Positions 63,040 to 64,000 of a stretch of DNA of 64,000 nucleotides are shown piece by piece. This stretch comes from Bacilli bacterium (GTDB lineage Bacteria; Bacillota_I; Bacilli_A; RF39; UBA660). Made by a program: the position numbers and the translations under genes. The stretch covers positions 1 to 64,000 of the forward strand of contig JAFRQS010000010.1 in NCBI GenBank assembly GCA_017428495.1. Direction: 5' to 3'. The notes under the pieces are model-generated. The model saw only the letters and a list, made by a program, of their open reading frames with translations. It ran no database searches and was not told the origin of the DNA. How positions within the stretch are numbered: position 1 is the first letter of the stretch; each line of letters begins with the position of its first letter.

Positions 63040-63121
63040 TTGCATTTTTATTTGATAAAATGATTGATTTTTTAATATATATTTGTTAAAATTGATTTGT
63101 TTAAATGACGGAGGTGAAAGT

Positions 63122-63364
63122 ATGCCAAACATTAAAAGTGCTAAGAAACGTGTTAATGTAATAAAAAGACAATCAGAAGAAAATGTTCCAGTAAGAGGAA
63201 GTATGAGAACTGCAGTAAAAAAAGCTACTAAAGATAAAGAAAATAAAAGTTTATTAAACGATGCAGTTAAAAAGATTGATACTGCAGTAAGTAAAGGTGT
63301 TATTACTAAAAATGCTGCTGCTAGAAAAAAATCACGTCTAATGAAAAAAGTAAATTCGAAGTAA
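63122..63364 (+). CDS. rpsT: 30S ribosomal protein S20
   Basis: 80 residues from the ATG at 63122, with GGAGGTGA upstream. PNIKSAKKRVNVIKRQ, RGSMRTAVKKATKD and GVITKNAAARKKSRLMKKV are S20. It is very basic, binds 16S rRNA helix 9/44. An earlier open frame to 63083 has no start signal. Confidence 0.96.
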   Translation: MPNIKSAKKRVNVIKRQSEENVPVRGSMRTAVKKATKDKENKSLLNDAVKKIDTAVSKGVITKNAAARKKSRLMKKVNSK

Positions 63365-63383
63365 AGTTTTACTTCTTTTTTTA
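63358..63383 (+). terminator. Terminator of rpsT
   Basis: An 8-bp stem (GAAGTAAA / TTTACTTC) with a tight loop, overlapping the stop, followed by a run of T. Confidence 0.75.
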
Positions 63384-63423
63384 TTTTTATTATTTTTTAT
63401 AGTATAATATGATTGGTGATTGT

Positions 63424-64000
63424 ATGAAATTTTTAAAATTTTTAGTAGTATTACTAACTATATTTGCATCATTCACTTTTGCGTATGGATATTTAAGTGA
63501 TAAAGAAGTTATAAGTACAATAATACAATTTTATGATAGAACTCCATCAAAAGTAGTTAATAATGAATATGTAAAAGATTTAGATGTTGGGATAGTAAAA
63601 CCAACCAATAATTTTATACCTACTAATAGAAGCGAGCTATTAAACATATACTATACAATAATATCTTCTGGAATGAAAGAATTTACATTTTATTGTAGTA
63701 ATCAATATATAAATTGTATAAATGATATGATAGAAATTAATGATAATGCAGATTTGTTATCACAAATAAATAGTTTAGTAAGTGTATATAATAGTTTTAA
63801 GAGTATAAAAACTTCTTATACTAGCAATGGTAAAATCACTTTATATATAAGTAGAGTTTATAGTGATTATGATATAAAAATGATTAATGAAAAATTAGAT
63901 GATATTGAAAAAGATATTATAGATAGAAATAAAAGTGACAAAGATAATATATTGGCAATACATGATTATATAATAAATAATACTAAATATAATGATGATG
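63424..64000 (+). CDS. Exported transglutaminase-like protein, N-terminal part (runs off the window)
   Basis: 192 codons are open to the window end with no stop, so the gene is partial. Signal peptide KFLKFLVVLLTIFASFTFA is followed by a folded domain of about 140 residues. The last residues, DNILAIHDYIINNTKYND, resemble the start of the transglutaminase-like (cysteine-protease-fold) core, where NILAIHDYIVNNTKYD-type text precedes the catalytic Cys-His-Asp. GGTGAT lies before the ATG. Two Cys (FYCSNQYINC) could be disulfide-bonded outside. The catalytic part would be right of the window. Confidence 0.6.
   Translation, partial: MKFLKFLVVLLTIFASFTFAYGYLSDKEVISTIIQFYDRTPSKVVNNEYVKDLDVGIVKPTNNFIPTNRSELLNIYYTIISSGMKEFTFYCSNQYINCINDMIEINDNADLLSQINSLVSVYNSFKSIKTSYTSNGKITLYISRVYSDYDIKMINEKLDDIEKDIIDRNKSDKDNILAIHDYIINNTKYNDD

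Overview
The window is an AT-rich bacterial chromosome segment. TGA is used as a stop and TGG for Trp, so the genetic code is the standard bacterial one. Synteny is of the Bacillota type: rimP-nusA-ylxR-infB-rbfA, alaS-ruvX-yrzB followed by a U32 peptidase pair, nusB-xseA-xseB, and miaB-ymcA. Very low GC, short intergenic regions, scattered lone type IV prepilin-like genes and a sporulation sigma-K fragment suggest a spore-forming or ancestrally spore-forming gut member of the Bacilli/Erysipelotrichia/RF39-like lineages. That placement is inference.

Layout. 1-4971 is the right end of an integrated element: a decayed DNA methyltransferase, a replication-type HTH protein, YolD, a Y-family polymerase and a large serine recombinase. 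The recombinase gene ends inside the 3' half of sigK (4955-5335), so this looks like a sigK-interrupting 'skin'-type element whose other end lies left of the window. 5332-13181 holds an ABC exporter, gmk, hemW, lepA and a P-type ATPase. 13250-14851 holds five tRNAs (Glu, Glu, Asn, Ile, Lys) and a GT2 glycosyltransferase. 14916-17475 is a reduced suf cluster (C, short D, S). 17551-18499 holds a HIT protein and a membrane protein. 18556-22800 holds tRNA-Ala and the nusA-infB operon. 22828-27302 holds yebC, a membrane-anchored nuclease, a HerA-type ATPase, a DUF2207-like membrane protein and a prepilin. 27423-30304 is a plus-strand acyltransferase / acyl-activating enzyme / acyltransferase operon. 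30315-33775 holds ymcA, miaB and two prepilins. 33846-43056 holds parE, two U32 proteins, a toxin-antitoxin pair, GNAT and HD proteins, yrzB, ruvX, alaS and xseB. 43053-51519 holds xseA, a YibE/F pair, nusB, mutS, an ORF6N protein and mtaB. 51531-60674 holds a protein of unknown function and five tandem pentapeptide-repeat-like paralogues. 60730-64000 holds an anchored acidic protein, rsmE, a single-ring ClpB-like AAA protein, rpsT and the start of a transglutaminase-like protein.

The two most notable items are the sigK-interrupting element and the five-gene array. Its members share an almost constant C-terminal block of about 135 residues and have variable beta-helical middles. The array appears to be transcribed from one promoter, perhaps through to mtaB.

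All calls come from reading the sequence. No database search, alignment program or structure prediction was run, so identity and family statements rest on recognised motifs.
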